Shown here piece after piece: positions 1 to 12,299 of a stretch of 64,000 nt of DNA. The number at the start of each line of letters is the position of its first letter. Within the stretch, counting starts at the first letter, position 1. A program made the position numbers and the translations under genes. The stretch is from Stratiolaelaps scimitus. Taxonomy: Eukaryota; Arthropoda; Arachnida; Mesostigmata; Laelapidae. The stretch covers positions 5,332,001 through 5,396,000 of the forward strand of contig JABWDB010000008.1 in NCBI GenBank assembly GCA_019614645.1, read 5' to 3'. The notes under the pieces are model-generated. The model worked only from the letters and a program-made list of their open reading frames with translations, searched no databases and had not been told where the DNA came from.

Positions 1-3000
1 GCGTCGTCATCCTCTGCTGAGAAGTGGGTTAAACCTCCTTCGGAGGAATTGCACCAGGCAGATTGTTCGTCGACGAGCCGCTGATGAATTGACCGATTGT
101 TTATTTGCTTTGCCATACAAATGTGTGCATGCGTGCACACGGACGAACGGGGCCACTACTTAAGGCGGCAATCACCAGGAACACGGATTGGCCACACAAG
201 GTTCGCACTCACTGCTTGCTGGACGTATCGGAGCACGTCTCGTAATTCGGTGGGATCCAATTCGGATCTGACGATTTGGTAAACGCTCCTTAAACCCTGC
301 CACAAGGGACCGTAGTCATGGTTAGACGAAGTAAAGGCCCTTTTTAGAAAAGAGAAACAAATCAAATTCGAGGGTTATCTCTTATGTTCTCTTCCATATT
401 TCCATTATTGAGACAGGCAATCTGTAACCTATGACGATACTTACGAATACAATTTTTCTCTGCCAGCCGCGAGCTCTCCATAAGTCGAATATTTCACCTC
501 ATAAACATGTGTCATTGATCGTAGAAACAAAACAAGTTCACCGTTAGTGGGTGGTTGCCAGCCGATCCATGCAGCACGATGAAGGCTGTGAAGTCGAGCT
601 GCACAGCGGCAGTAGTCAACGAGACTCAAACTATCGTGCACCTGTGAGCTTGCCGAGTTCGACACAAAAAATAACGACGAGGCGTGTTGTTGTACAGATT
701 GATGGATTGCTGCTCGCGTGGCGCAGGTCCGCTCCAAGACAACCCTCGAGTACGAGCAACTGGCACCCGATGGGATCGTCGAGAATCGAAGGACGACAAG
801 CAAAAAGTAATCACTTCTCTTCTTCATTGCAACATCCTCGTACGGGGAACTGCCCAGCTGGGAAAATCCGCCGATTCGAGCTGGTTGTGTCTGGCACCAC
901 CTGGAACCATGAAGATACGTGCTGCTCGAGGGGGAGAAACGGAGAACAACCAGACTTGGCCCGTTCGGGCTGATCTGACAGTTCGCTCTCAAAACATCGA
1001 TAAGCAGGAAAATTTTACATGAACAAAATTTTAATTCCTCTCCCTGACTAAAACCTAATTCCTCACTAAAACATATACCGCTGATGCATTCAAACGTTCT
1101 ATCGTTATTCGTCCTGAAGATGGAAATAGGTGTTTTTGTGATCATGAGTGAATCAGATTGGTATATCCGTCGTTTGCCGCTAACTTTACACTGGAGTTCT
1201 AAATCTAAACGAACCACCACCAGCTGTACAAACAAGCGAATTGGTCAACATTTGGCAATTCGGTCATGAGTATCTGGCTGAGGACAAGTTTCCTTTAGAA
1301 GGTTTTCTTCTTTTTTCATCTTCTATGAGGCTTCCACGGCTCTGTCACTTCTGACAGTTAGATCCATGATATTGAGTGTTAACCAACTTGACAAGGATTC
1401 TTCCAGCTGACCTCCAGCCGTTCACACACGACATTGGCAAGACCAATGACAAGGTACGCATCCTACAACGGGCCCGTTAAGGCACCCTGTTTCCCTGTGT
1501 AGGTACTTTCTTATATATATGATATATATATATATTCGTGCCGCGAAGCTAAGTACTAATTAGTATTGCAAACAATAGTATGAATATAAGATGATGAATA
1601 AACACCTGTTGCAAGTTATTATTATTGCTATATCATATAGTGGCTGTTTTAACATAAAACAAGACCCAAGCATGGCTGAAATCTGTTGTATATTTTTGAG
1701 TACATTCATATTTATTTGATAGTCTTGCATATATTATATATTATTACATAGCAGGTACTTGCAATGGACCCTAATGCCTGTGGTGCGAAATAAACAGAGG
1801 AATGTTTTCTTTAGTTAATTAACACCCCATCCACCATATTTCGCGTATGTCAACGTGGCGGGCCCCTTCAGAGGTTTACACATTTTTATTGTAGATGTTG
1901 CTCATTTCGTCCAAATCCCTCATTGATTAGGCAGAGTTATTTGTGAGCCTTTAAGATAGACCCCATTAGAGGGCTCAAGTTCATGTGTGTTTGCTGACTT
2001 GCCGGATACTGGAAGTGGACGGACACGTCTTGAGAAAATCGGTCGTGTAGAGATGGACAGATATATATATATCTGTCCATCTGTCCATGCGTTCACTTAG
2101 CACTTATTTCATCGCGAACTGTTGTGTGTCGGTGAATCTGCGACATTTACGCTGAATATTGAAATCAAATGCGTTGCCCGGCATCCCCACCTAGACCCGA
2201 CTGTGAGCTCGCATCAGCCAGATGCGGCTGTACTGAAGGTAAAGAATGGTGCCCGAACAGGAGCGAACTATCAAAGAACGTGTGAGGGCGAAGAGGTAAT
2301 CAATACGGCCCAGCTGCCAGCCCGGTGGAATTGAACAGCACCGAGACGCGGTTCGCCGACTTTGGCGCCAGGTGCGCGAACTCCCCCCAACGTCCCGCCG
2401 ACGTAGCCCGAAGCATCGAAGTTCTTTGGAGAAAAAAGCTTTAACCCTTACTATTCGATGCTGCCACAGTGGCTTTTTGTTTCCGGGGCCTCGCTATGAG
2501 AGGGTGCACAACGCTGTTCGACGATTCTCGACATTTGGCCTCAATATCACCCGCCCCGGCGGCGGCAGCCTCAATAAATGCAGCGGGACGTCGACAGAAC
2601 ATCCAGAACCAATAGATACCGGTTCAGACAACCAGCCGGCCAACCTCTTCGCTATATGCACCCTCCGCGAATCGGGTTTCGTACAATTTCCCACAAAGTG
2701 TTCCTTTGGATACCTGCTGCCGTACTGGGCCTCCTATATCGGCTGTAAACGGCGCACGTACGCAAGATGGGTAGACTTGTATACACACTAAACGTTCCTT
2801 ATTCTGTTGCTCCTTGATACGTTCATACACGTCGCAGATATCCCGCTTGACTTGTCCTTCGAGATCATGAGAACTGTTCGGTGAGCCAAAGGACACTGCC
2901 AGTATATCGCTCTATGGCCAGGCGAACTAGGTAATTCGATGTATAGTTATATCTATATGATAGTTGGCTGAGCATAATGAACTTTGTAGAGCGCCACACG

Positions 3001-3012
3001 AGGTGTATTATA
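1..3012. other. Intergenic, nothing assigned
   Basis: No recognisable gene. Contains the palindrome at 2051-2082, TA tracts near 1513-1536, and one exon-like segment at about 1409-1450 (DLQPFTHDIGKTNDK before a GTACGC donor) that I could not link to anything. Confidence 0.4.
2051..2082. repeat. 32-bp perfect palindrome
   Basis: AGATGGACAG, then (AT)n, then CTGTCCATCT; reads identically on both strands. Centred on a TA tract. Confidence 0.9.
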
Positions 3013-3170
3013 GGGAAGAGATACACTCTCAGCAGAGGATGGCAGAGGAGCAGGCAGAGGAGTTTTGTCATCCACGTCAACCCTGCACTGGATCGGCCCA
3101 CTTTCATGGAGATTGGAATGTCTCTGGTGGTGTCCGTGCGTTTGAAGAAAATTTCCTTCTCTAAAAAAAC
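3013..3170 (+). repeat. Dispersed repeat, copy 1
   Basis: Shares long matching blocks with 46042-46170, such as GGGAAGAGATA-ACTCTCAGC, CACTTTCA-GAGATTGGA and TTGAAGAAAATTT-like segments, ending in an A-rich tail (CTCTAAAAAAAC). The A-rich end suggests a retroposed or SINE-like element. A short 15-base match in reverse orientation occurs at about bases 8-22. Confidence 0.75.
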
Positions 3171-3379
3171 ACGGTGTATTATATATTATATATATATAAT
3201 ATAAGCGCAATATGAGGTGGGTATTTTGAGAATGTTTTTCTACTAGATGAGTTTCACATACCATCATATCGATAGTAAATAAAATTCTGTCTGGCGGCTA
3301 GAAAAGTACCTCTTTACTTTTCTATTTCGGTGCATAACAAAAGTAGTGTAACACTATCCACATAGAAAAAAGGGCTACA

Positions 3380-3461
3380 CGACAAGGATGGGATTCGAAC
3401 CCACGCGGGCAGAGCCCATTGGATTAGCAGTCCAACGCCTTAACCACTCGGCCACCTTGTC
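3380..3461 (-). tRNA. tRNA-Ser(GCT)
   Basis: 82-nt type II tRNA on the minus strand, with discriminator G at 3380. Seven-pair acceptor stem (GACAAGG/CCTTGTC), A-box GTGGCCGAGTGG, anticodon loop CTGCTAA (GCT, decodes AGC/AGU), long variable arm with GGGC/GCCC stem, T-loop GTTCGAATC. A T6 run just downstream (plus-strand A6 at 3366-3371) serves as RNA polymerase III terminator. Confidence 0.95.
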
Positions 3462-4819
3462 CCTGTTTACTAGCTCTTTATGAGGCCACCTGCTTGTTAA
3501 TCAATGACGCACACCTAATATGTATGGTAGACTAGATGAATAAAATGCTTGTATGAGCGAGTCTTGCCCTTCGGGTGTACAATTAGAATATTCTTGAGCT
3601 GTATAGCCCGCCCCGCGAATCCGAGAGGCCGATTCAAGTAGTCACGAAGTCGATTTCAGTTCATCTACTCGCTTCCTCATTGGCATGCCTTTAAGCTACA
3701 TATGTATAATATGAATGCCGCATATGGTATGCCACCCCTCGATAGAGTCCCCGCCCTATCCGCGCGACCTGCTACGGATGTGACCCTACTTTTTGCGCGT
3801 GTTTATTTTCCTTCCATAATTCTCACTATTAATCACTTCGTCTTGTTGAGTGTTTGTCACGCTTATGAAAAGCGAAATTCCCCGCACGTCGAACGCATCT
3901 CGAGAACACACGAAGCAGGAAAACGATCCTATAACTACGACTGTGAATCACTTTCCGACGAAATGTCGAGCAGAGCTCTCATCGCATGACATAGACGTCC
4001 GCGTGCCGCGTTCAGAGCATACGAGCGTGTGCGAAGATATTCCAATCACTCCAAACGCCCACCAGCACCACCACCGCCACCACCCCGACACGCCCGTCTC
4101 GTATGACAGGATATTGTTCTGTCGCCGCACGCTCCGTCCCACCGGACCACCCATCCACCTGAGGTACAATGAGCAAACAACACGCACAGGCGATTGAGGC
4201 CGTGCCGCCTCAATGTGAATGGGACCAACAGCGTCCGCCGTTCTGGTGAGGTGCTCTGCACACCGAATGGCGGCTTCCCAATGAAATGTGCTTCCCGCCG
4301 AATGTCGGAATTTCAACTATGCCATCGGGGTTGACCAGCTAATTCAACGAAGTTAGTCGCGATCAGATGTGCGGACAGGGCTGGACAAAAAAACACTCGA
4401 CGCGGTGACATCCGACAGCAGATGAAAAGCTGTCCACCTTCTATCTGCTGTGGTGAGATGGTGGATTTGATTAAATGCCAACACATCCCGGGCAAGTATG
4501 ACTGGCGAAGCTTTCCTCATTGATACGCGGTTGGTGGACATTGTTGTACACGTAAAAACGTCGACGTGCCGAATACACCGAGTTCAACGTCAGTCGGCTG
4601 AGGTTCGCCAGGTGGTGAGTTACTCAATAGTAATTCCTTTGGAAGTTTGCCCTTCGCATGTGTAGCAGGTATGTTGCCGACTGACTGGGGCGTTACATTT
4701 GTTAATTCAGGAGTAAGTATATGACTGTTGTGCAGAATAACCTTTAGCAGCAGAAGATGTTTGATTCCACGTCACCAGGCAAGGTAAAAGCAAGCATTTG
4801 TTCAAATGAACAAATTTTT

Positions 4820-4901
4820 CGACAAGGATGGGATTCGAACCCACGCGCGCAGAGCCCATTGGATTAGCAGTCCAACGCCTTAACCACTCGGCCACCTTGC
4901 C
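4820..4901 (-). tRNA. tRNA-Ser(GCT), second copy
   Basis: Nearly identical to the copy at 3380. Two differences: the first acceptor stem strand is GGCAAGG, giving one G-U pair, and the variable arm is GGGC/GCGC, giving one mismatch. No T4 terminator lies in the first 20 bases downstream. Probably functional, slightly diverged. Confidence 0.88.
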
Positions 4902-7900
4902 TCATGACCTTGCATTGGTATGAGGCACTAGTTGTTTGTACTGCTCAATAATATGAAGTCTTTTTGTTTGTTTAGTCCTGTTGTTCGAAGTAACCCACGG
5001 ACAACAATACAGATTTAGGACAGACTTCTCAACGAGTCGACTTTTAAAACAGATCGATTCAGAGACAGAGCAGTAACATTCTGTTTGGCTTCATAAAGCA
5101 CGATTTTGAATGTCAAGTAAAATTCGCCGTCCCCCAAGATCGCCACACGGATCGAGGAACGATCGGCCAAAGTGTGGCGTTCGATTAGCCTTTAGGGGTT
5201 GCCTGCACGAGGTATTCTTAAGCCGGATAGGAAAATGCCCGACACACGCGAGCATCCAATACAAATCGTCATAAAGCCGATCGCCGAATTATTGCAAATG
5301 ACACATATATATATATATATATATATATATCGCCGGTTAGCACTATTTCGTAACAATACCAATACTCACAGTCCATAGGCTAAGCTTCGTTTCTGGACGG
5401 CTTCAGTCGCCCTCCCCTTTGTCGTGCTCGAGTTACAGACACATGGATGTCCGCAATAGGGTATGTCTTGCTATCAAACTGTATATTACACACTTTGTAA
5501 AAAGTGGTTGAATTTCTTATTTATTTTTATGCAGCCAGCGCATTCTGCATCCCGACGTAGCTCGATCCTCCGACTCTGTCCCAGTTCGCTCACATTTAAC
5601 ATGGCGTTGGACAAACCGTACATAGGTTCCTTCTAGATGAAGCGTTCATTAACCAGCAATAGGGAATCGCCCTTTGAAACACTACGCCGCTTGCTCCCTA
5701 TATTGACCACCGGTGGATATTGAACAGCCTCGCTGCGTCCAATAGTTCATTTCCCCCCCCCCTGATTAGTACGCCCTGTAGTTGCTTCCATGCAAGGCAG
5801 TTGACTTCTACCAAGCGTACGCTTGTCCGTGAAGGCCCGCTAATCTTCGTTCGACAAAGTTCGCGGGATAAACGTTCCCAGAGTCGCAATGGCCTCTTCG
5901 ATTGCAAGGACGCATCTTTGGACACAAATTCGTTACCTTAATTAGACAGCCATCTCGGCCAGGAGCACCATATAGCAGGTTCTGGACAACTGAATTGAAA
6001 GCTATGCCAAACCCAGAAGACGAAATTTGCGTAATAAGCTCGGAATAATAGCACGTATAGGGTTCTGTATTTATAGCTAATGCAATACCGTACGCATAAT
6101 CAAGTTCTTCGTCTTGTTATCATTATTATTATTACTATTATTATTATTGTTATGGTTGTTGTTACCCAAGTTGCCTGGCTGAAACTAAATACCAGAGACG
6201 ACAGGTTGTCACTATAGGCGACGTACAAGCTCATGCTTTGCGACCTATGAGACTATTGTTAAGCTACTGCTACTACTGCTGCTGCCGTACAGGGAATGAA
6301 CGTATCTGGTCGCCGAGTGTATTCTGCTGAGATTGTATTGGTAAATGCAGTCTCACAGTTACTGCGACCGCCTCCTTATCGGCACCGCCGGATATACTTC
6401 CCAGCCCGGCTGTTACAGCAGCCGCTGTATAAAATTCGACATGGACGCCGGCTAGCTTGGTTTACTGCCGCCTCTCGCTAATAAATGTGTTACGTCAATT
6501 CGCTTACGTAGAAACGTAAGTATGCTATATTTCCTCTCGCCTTGGACGAAACGTTCGATGTGCGAATATAGCTTTCGTGTGTGTTCGTGCTCCTGTTGAA
6601 GAGATTGACATGGACATCGACTCTTTCTGACTTCTAGCGGTCACTAATATCATAGTATCCCGCTATCTGCTTACATTGTACTGGTTACTGCTCTATAAGC
6701 TTTCGGTAGTTCGGCGCCTGACCGTGGCGTGCATTCAGGCATACGCAATACTTTCGGTCATGACATTGAAGTGACTCCATGCCCGTTGTCGAAAGTTGCC
6801 GAAAGTTACAGCGGCTGGCAGAACGTGTGACCCGTGTCGTTTCGCTCCGGCGCGTCGTCGTCAATGCAAGCCAGATCAGTCGCTTTCCGATATCCACCGA
6901 AGTACAGACTCGGATCAGAATTGTAAGCGACGCAGACGATTAGAATGCTGTCGTACCTGTTTTGCCGTCGTCTCGATCCAGCTGCGCTCTCGGAGAAGAG
7001 GGTCCGACACAGTTACAACCAAGATCCTCACGTGGCATCACGTCAACAAACCCTCCAAGCACTTCGGTCTTTGCGAACATTCGAAAAAACTTCAAGTTCT
7101 ATATGCTAGAATAACCATCCCGTTCGCGGGAGCCGCCTTTCTTTAGTGACTACGCACCGACTACCGAATAACATATTTCAAGCCGCGCCAGCCGTCTCAT
7201 CGCCACGTCAGGTGGAATAATATCTCTCTTTTCAACGATGAAAGTGAATACTGAATCACCCTGTATACCAATAGCTTTTCCAGGTATATGTGCAGTGATT
7301 CGAGTTGAAGAAGTTGTTTTCTTCACTGTACAGGGTACAAAGTCGCGTAAGCCCAACATAATGATAGTACTGTACTACGGCCCTGCAACCAGCCATAACC
7401 AGGTTTAACAAATTACTTGAGGTAGAAATCTATCGGGATGCTGCTTTTGGAGTTACCGTATTCTCTTCCCTTCTTCACACACTGCCTACACAAGCAGAGT
7501 CACCGCATAGAGATGATGCTCTCATTTGCAATACAGTCATATTTAACCCATGTCTAATATTACAGGTGTGAGTTGTTAAAACGCATTGGATTGGCCCCGA
7601 TTCAAACGAGTCAGATACACATGTATTATAGATAACAAAGAGCCCTAGGCCCCGAGACAGCTTCAATCATTCACTTGTCGACAATTCAGTCAGTTAATTT
7701 CCCTGAATCTGTTGTCCGACACCGTAATGTCTTCCCGCGGGACCATTACTCTCAATTTGGGATTTTATTTCATGTTCCAACAGCTTGCGTCCTCCTCTTC
7801 GCCCCCTTCAACCATACGCAGACATGATCAATGCTCCTGATTAAATCTATAACATTCTTCATTTCATTCGTTCCTCACCACGCCCGGACCCCACTTGATC

Positions 7901-8148
7901 GAAACAACAGCGCACAGCCAACGGCAGTAACGTTCGCTCTTGCGTTCCGTATCCGCGCAAGGAAACTATCTCAGCTGGATAATTCGCATTGTTTGAGAGG
8001 AACAGGCTGGAACACTCCGTGCGTTAGTCCCCTTCGCGGCCGTCCCGCGCGGAAGTTCCCTCTATCTTCGAAGCGCGCCTTTATTTCCCAGGCCCTCCTC
8101 AGATCCCCGCCCCGAACACCAGACTGGCTTCGTCTGAATGCTTCGTCG
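4902..8148. other. Intergenic, nothing assigned
   Basis: A TA tract at 5305-5330 and an ATT-rich tract at about 6117-6152. Short open frames only, none with recognisable domains. Confidence 0.4.
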
Positions 8149-8223
8149 ATGCAAATGTCCAGTTATTATTCAAGACTGCTGAGACAGTCGTCGAGACTCA
8201 ATAGAAGCGAAGGAGATTTGATG
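8149..8223 (+). CDS. Candidate first coding exon, gene unknown
   Basis: Encodes MQMSSYYSRLLRQSSRLNRS then EGDLM and meets a consensus donor ATG|GTAAGT in phase 0. The frame stays open upstream to 7831, so it could also be internal. Phase and Ser-rich composition would allow splicing to the phase-0 gene downstream, but the distance (over 10 kb) is large and the link is inference. Confidence 0.35.
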
Positions 8224-8860
8224 GTAAGTCGGAGCAATCCTCTCCCGCGTGGTGCGCCCACGCCCGCACACCGAGTACCAGCCGACTTCCCACTCGAAAT
8301 AGATTTTGTTCTCTCCGTGCTCACGAATTGAATTTTTTTGCGTGGCAGTCAGTGCTCGTGTGTGCGCGCAGGATTGGCTTCCTGCCACAATGATTACATC
8401 TTCAAGGGAATGAGGGCAGATTGCAGGGGGGAGGGTAGAGGCAGAAGGGACCGACGAATGTACGCTGAAAAATGCAACTCGACAACAACGACGACAAATG
8501 CCTGGCAACGACAACCGAGACTCGCCGACTGATCGTGTGCATTCAACGACGAGCGATGACGTGTACGCCCTCCTCGCGCCCGGAGTACTCTCTATAACCC
8601 TCAACTGACTACTGTATCTCGTACGTCTTTTTTTTTGCATTAGTTACAACGGCATCGTAAACTGCAAGAGCTACGGTGACGATAGCGTTAAATGGGCGTT
8701 TCGTACTCGCGTGTATCGAACAATAAGTGGCGGTAGATATTTACTCAGGAGCTTCTTGAGGTTAGTCGGCTATGGACGAGCGTAATAGTGGTAGCGCTAA
8801 ATTTCATACGCTCCAAATTATCCACTGACAAGACAGCAGGAATAGGTAACAGTATTTGGA

Positions 8861-8923
8861 AAATCATTTCCGATAACATTACCCTATGGGTAAACCGTAG
8901 CGTGATGTTATGGGAAATGATTT
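8861..8923. repeat. Inverted repeat with nested hairpin
   Basis: Arms 8861-8879 and 8905-8923 are 19 nt with one mismatch (AAATCATTTCC-ATAACAT). The loop contains a smaller hairpin, TACCC-TAT-GGGTA. It resembles a hairpin-rich mobile element or a structured RNA, but no target-site duplication was seen. Confidence 0.7.
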
Positions 8924-10425
8924 ATACGACGCGGTGGTATGGAGTTCTCGAAATTTGGTTCTTGCCTTCTGCGAATTGCGTTTGAAGTGAACAAGAACGG
9001 AGGCGAACCTTCCCCCAAGTGACGGTAGGTTTTATCGAAAAAACTACGTATTATAATATAACACAATCTAAATTGACCTCGCGCCAGCAGTGGTAATAGT
9101 GTACGCAGTAATCTAAAAGGGGGAGGGGATAGTGGTTACCACTTCATTATCAGAAGCGCCATAACCTCCTGGGAAATCATTGCTTGGTCATTACTGCAAG
9201 CCACAAATATCTCATCAGCAAAATCGTCGAAATCATCTCATCTCGTCGTTGTACCATTTTGGGTGGCATTCACCACGTTGGCGGGAGATCCGCGCTAATA
9301 GCTGTACAGGGCAAATGAAAATACAGATGAGGTTGTTGTCATTTAATCTCCAAGCAGGTAGATTCAATTAGTCAATTAGACATTCACCGCGTCCTAATGG
9401 ACAGACGACGGCCGACCCAAGTGACCTGACTAACCCAGTGAGTGTCTATCTGCCTGTTAGAGTGGCAGGCACGTCTTCAGCAAGCCGAGACCTGACAATA
9501 GCGTTCTTCGAATTAGGCTGAGCTGAAAAAGCGGGGCCGGGGGGGACTTGTTGACATTGCGGACACCCGTTAAACTTTGCAGCAGCCCCGCTGCCACTTT
9601 CCTGAGGACGCCAGCCAGTGGCCGGAGCGAAAGTTTGAATGTGTTTGTTAGCCGCGGCAACGACGGCACACTGGGAACCTCTGCGGAAAGTTCCACCGGA
9701 CGCCTGCTCAATGAAGTGTGAACTGTCTATGCCAATTACAGTGGCGAGTGGGTAGATTAAATTCAATTTTGAGCAGCGCTAAAAGGTATAGGCTTCAAAG
9801 GCTCTGAGAGGACCTTTTCGAACTTCTGACTCAAAAGAAAACACCATCTGATCTAACACCATCACTTAGGCTGACTAAATTCGTTTCCCAACATATCTAC
9901 AAATATATGTTTGCTAGCTAACGAGTGCACAGATGTGTTTTTGTTTTAGTAAGCAGTAATACATGAGGACTCGATCTCCCCGACTGAGAACCATAGTGTG
10001 CCCAGCGCTTACCTTCATATATTCCTATGAATAATGCGAATTTCTCCCCGCCAACCCTTTGTGTCTGATACCAAGATCGTCTCGTAGAGTCACACTGTCT
10101 TGCAGAGGCGATATATACTATTCTGCATCAGCAACTGCGACCACTGCTAGCACTCGTACGAACTCTGTTTAGTGCGGTTGCAAATGTATCTATGCTGATG
10201 GGGACACCATACAGGCAGCGACGGCGAATAGAGCCGACGACGTGGTTCACAAGATTCGCTCGAAGGTTCGTCGGCTCGCAGAGAACAGTCCTCAGGGGGC
10301 GATATGCGGTGGTTGAGGCTCAAGCGAAGAAAAGCTAACGTACGCTGCCTACACGCTGTCGACCTCAAGTCATTGATTGTAAGTATTGTCCCGGAAAACT
10401 TCCTGCCCCGCTGTGTATGTCAGCA

Positions 10426-10458
10426 CATATATATATATATATATATATATAAATATAT
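10426..10458. repeat. (TA)n microsatellite
   Basis: AT dinucleotide run followed by AAATATATA. A (GGT)n tract lies nearby at 10534-10552. Confidence 0.9.
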
Positions 10459-10799
10459 AGCGAGCAGATCAGCCACATGAGAAAGCGTCCGAGTACCTCA
10501 GCCATCATGTCCTGATGCAGGATGATTCGGCAAGTGGTGGTGGTGGTGGTGGATTGCATGCATAAATGGAGAGGCCAAGCTTTTTCTGTGTGCTGACTCA
10601 TCTGCATTTGATAGAATCGAAATCTGTATGCACCAACAAAATTGAAAGGAACCTCTACCTTGCCCTTACATACACATGGCTGCTATCAGCAACCTTTATA
10701 GCTCACACTGCAATCGTTGCATTATCAGCAACAGCGGCATCAGTAGCACAGCTCCAGAACCTCGAAGAAGATCTCGCATAGTGCATAGTGCAACAGCGG

Positions 10800-12020
10800 T
10801 TCTCATGATGGTAGGGGTGTTGTTTCATTTTGCCTTCTTTGGCGCCGTCTTCCGGCGCCGTTCTCTTAAATTGCCGCGTTGCTTGCTTCCAGCAGCATCG
10901 TGTCCCTCTCTCTGGCTCCGTCCCTGGCTCGGTCTCGCTAGCCGAGTGTCGCTTCATCCATCCATTCGAGTGCATTTTAGACGAGGGACACATATTCAAA
11001 TTACCACTTCTGCCGACCACCAAAGCGAGCGCCAGCTGTCAACGCTACCATCAACTGCAATTGGTGTCGCTGCCTCTGTCTCTGTTTGCGGTTGCTGCTG
11101 CTGCGGCTGCAGCAGCAGCGGCGGCGGCGGCTACTGCTGCATGAACGACGCCGACGGATATGAGGCTTTCCAAGAGGCCGCACCCCGAGAGTATGCCTGC
11201 GTGCCAGCCTGCCCTAACACTGAATGTTTGCTGCGATGTACAATATGCTGTCCGGTTAGTATTCGCTGTTTTTCCGCTCACCACAGTCCGGTTCGGCACC
11301 GCACGACTTCATGCGCGGCGTGTCCGCCACCATAGCAACTCGAGCTACTGCTGCTGTTGCCGGCGCCCAATACTCGCTGAGGTTCGAGCTGTTGAGAGGA
11401 GGCGGCGGAAGCAGATCTCCGCGAGAAACGCTAACAGGGTAAGAGGAAACCTCGTAGACCGGCAATGGGCATCAGGATAGCGTAGCAAGCAGGGAAGTGA
11501 CACGGGTCCTGAGATCCAGGACGTACCCGGCAAGCAAACGGGCGAGCAGCCGCGCGGTCCGCCTGCAAACTGAGAAAAAGGACGCCTAGGGAGGGAACTG
11601 TGCCGATTGCTCCTGCTACTGCTCGATCGCTGCCTCTGTCCTCCTGCTGCCATTGCAGCTGCCTTCGGGTAGGGTAGACCTGACGGGTCGCAGAGGAGAA
11701 CGAAATGCGGAGAAAGCAAGCGTGCGCGGGCTGAAACCAATAAGATGACACTTGAGCGTCAATTTGAGCATCGCGTCAAACAGAAACCCCTGTGACCAGG
11801 AGGCGGGACCCGAAAATCGAACGGCGGAAGCCTCACAGAGCTTCAAGTGGCCAATGGGAGTATTGAATGTCTGCCTACGAAGGCAGACAGCTGGAGTCTA
11901 GCTGACAAGGCGACGAGCAGCGAGCGAATGAAAAAGCGGTGAACGCAAGGGGGCGTGAATGGAAATTGTCCGCGTCATATAATAATCGAGTCGTAGCTAA
12001 AATCGATCATCTGGATCGTT
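10800..12020. promoter_or_regulatory. GC-rich stretch, possible promoter / 5' exon region
   Basis: About 1.2 kb distinctly richer in G+C and CpG than its AT-rich surroundings, with CTG/CGG trinucleotide runs at 11091-11143. Overlapping open frames occur on both strands, which is expected in GC-rich DNA and is not evidence of coding. No gene assigned. Confidence 0.3.
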
Positions 12021-12065
12021 CAACATCAATGATTTGATTGTCGACGTCGCGACGGCGTGCGGTAC

Positions 12066-12291
12066 ATGAAGACATTGTATCGTCTTTTGCCGCTCTGTTC
12101 TACTCAAGGGCGTCCTCATACCTCAACGGCGTCCTCTCGTAGGCAAGATTCCATCTATGACATAAGCAAAACGAATTCGGAGCAATGTGCCAACGAACAG
12201 AATTCATTCAATGAACAAAACTCGTGCCGCGGAAATGGGTCCCACCACACACAATTGCTATCACAGCGATGTCATGATAACGAAAATGGAA
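12066..12291 (+). CDS. Weak candidate 5' exon next to GC-rich region
   Basis: Frame from ATG at 12066 contains QDSIYDISKTNSEQCANEQN and reaches GGAAA|GTACGT at 12291 (phase 2). It lies just after a GC-rich stretch that could be a promoter and 5' UTR. No downstream partner exon was found. Confidence 0.2.
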
Positions 12292-12299
12292 AGTACGTA

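Noticed and set aside
7831..8331. 166-codon plus-strand open frame taken as a whole
   Set aside because: Only the part ending at the GTAAGT donor (8149-8223) looks like an exon. The rest has no recognisable domain and runs through the donor.
10676..11335. 219-codon plus-strand open frame
   Set aside because: Low-complexity Cys/Gly/Ser/Ala product from CTG/CGG runs, with overlapping frames on both strands. Typical of GC-rich noncoding DNA.
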